Assembly: GCA_028527945.1 (NCBI GenBank)
Contig: JAQQAK010000274.1
Location: forward strand, 1 to 6,318
From: Spirochaetaceae bacterium
GTDB taxonomy: Bacteria; Spirochaetota; Spirochaetia; UBA9216
Direction: 5' to 3'
Length of the DNA: 6,318 nucleotides
Below are positions 6,232 through 6,318 of this stretch, in pieces. Position 1 is the first letter of the stretch, and each line of letters starts with the position of its first letter. The notes under the pieces were generated by a model, which saw only the letters and a list, made by a program, of their open reading frames with translations, ran no database searches and was not told the origin of the DNA. The position numbers and the translations under genes are program-made.

Positions 6232-6318
6232 TCTATTTGGAAAGAGTATTTTTGTGTTGGGTATGAAACCTGACCGTCTAAACCAATTCCTTGCAGAACC
6301 AACCATACTTCGGAGCTC
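6171..6318 (-). CDS. possible 3' end of a convergent hypothetical gene
   Basis: On the minus strand, a frame open from the window edge (first full codon at 6317-6315) runs to TAA at 6173-6171, giving 48 residues. The product begins SSEVWLVLQGIGLDGQVSY and ends with LLKQGGVLNLPGE. It is not recognised. The composition looks protein-like (mixed hydrophobic and polar residues, no low complexity), but 48 codons open by chance is not rare. The frame overlaps the inverted repeats at 6182-6231. Codon use is more G+C-rich than in the neighbouring genes. The opposite strand also carries an open frame from ATG 6221 with AGGA six bases upstream. The region may therefore be a non-coding repeat rather than a gene. 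Confidence 0.3.
   Translation of the reverse strand, partial: SSEVWLVLQGIGLDGQVSYPTQKYSFQIEDSACRILLKQGGVLNLPGE

Noticed and set aside
6250..6265. Integron attC site, suggested by GTTGGGT (fits GTTRRRY)
   Set aside because: There is only one core-like heptamer and no matching RYYYAAC partner flanking an imperfect palindrome, so an attC site is not supported.
1..6318. CRISPR array, tRNA, rRNA or complete insertion sequence
   Set aside because: No regularly spaced direct repeats, no cloverleaf-like segment, and no transposase frame or paired terminal repeats were seen.

Overview
The window looks like a piece of a low-GC (about one third G+C by eye), diderm bacterial chromosome, most likely a spirochaete of the Treponema group. 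That placement is inference. It rests on low GC, several secreted outer-membrane-type beta-barrel proteins, a FecR domain fused to such a barrel, and an endonuclease-type MutL. No rRNA or other taxonomic marker is present to prove it.

Layout: (1) 1-327 is the 3' end of a plus-strand gene whose product ends like an outer-membrane barrel. (2) 328-509 is an AT-rich intergenic region with an AT-only terminator-like hairpin, possible -10 elements and a clear inverted repeat just before the next ribosome binding site. (3) 510-1961 encodes a 483-residue secreted beta-barrel protein that carries a C7 tract right after its signal peptide region. (4) 1975-4368 encodes a 797-residue protein with a signal peptide, a FecR domain, a long acidic linker and a C-terminal barrel that resembles the preceding protein. 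(5) 4373-6124 is a full-length mutL. (6) 6125-6318 is a compositionally different tail (about 46% G+C from 6141 to the end). It holds several short inverted repeats and frames open on both strands, one of which may be the 3' end of a convergent minus-strand gene.

The three complete genes lie on the same strand with gaps of 13 and 4 bases, so they are probably cotranscribed. The two barrel proteins look like a functional pair: a stand-alone barrel and a FecR-linked version of the same fold. MutL is probably a passenger in the operon, and its 4-base gap suggests translational coupling.

The points most worth a second look are the FecR-barrel fusion next to its paralogue, the C7 tract that would switch the first barrel gene off by slippage, the matching Asp-rich loops before the last strand of both barrels, the altered endonuclease motif in MutL, and the unexplained tail.
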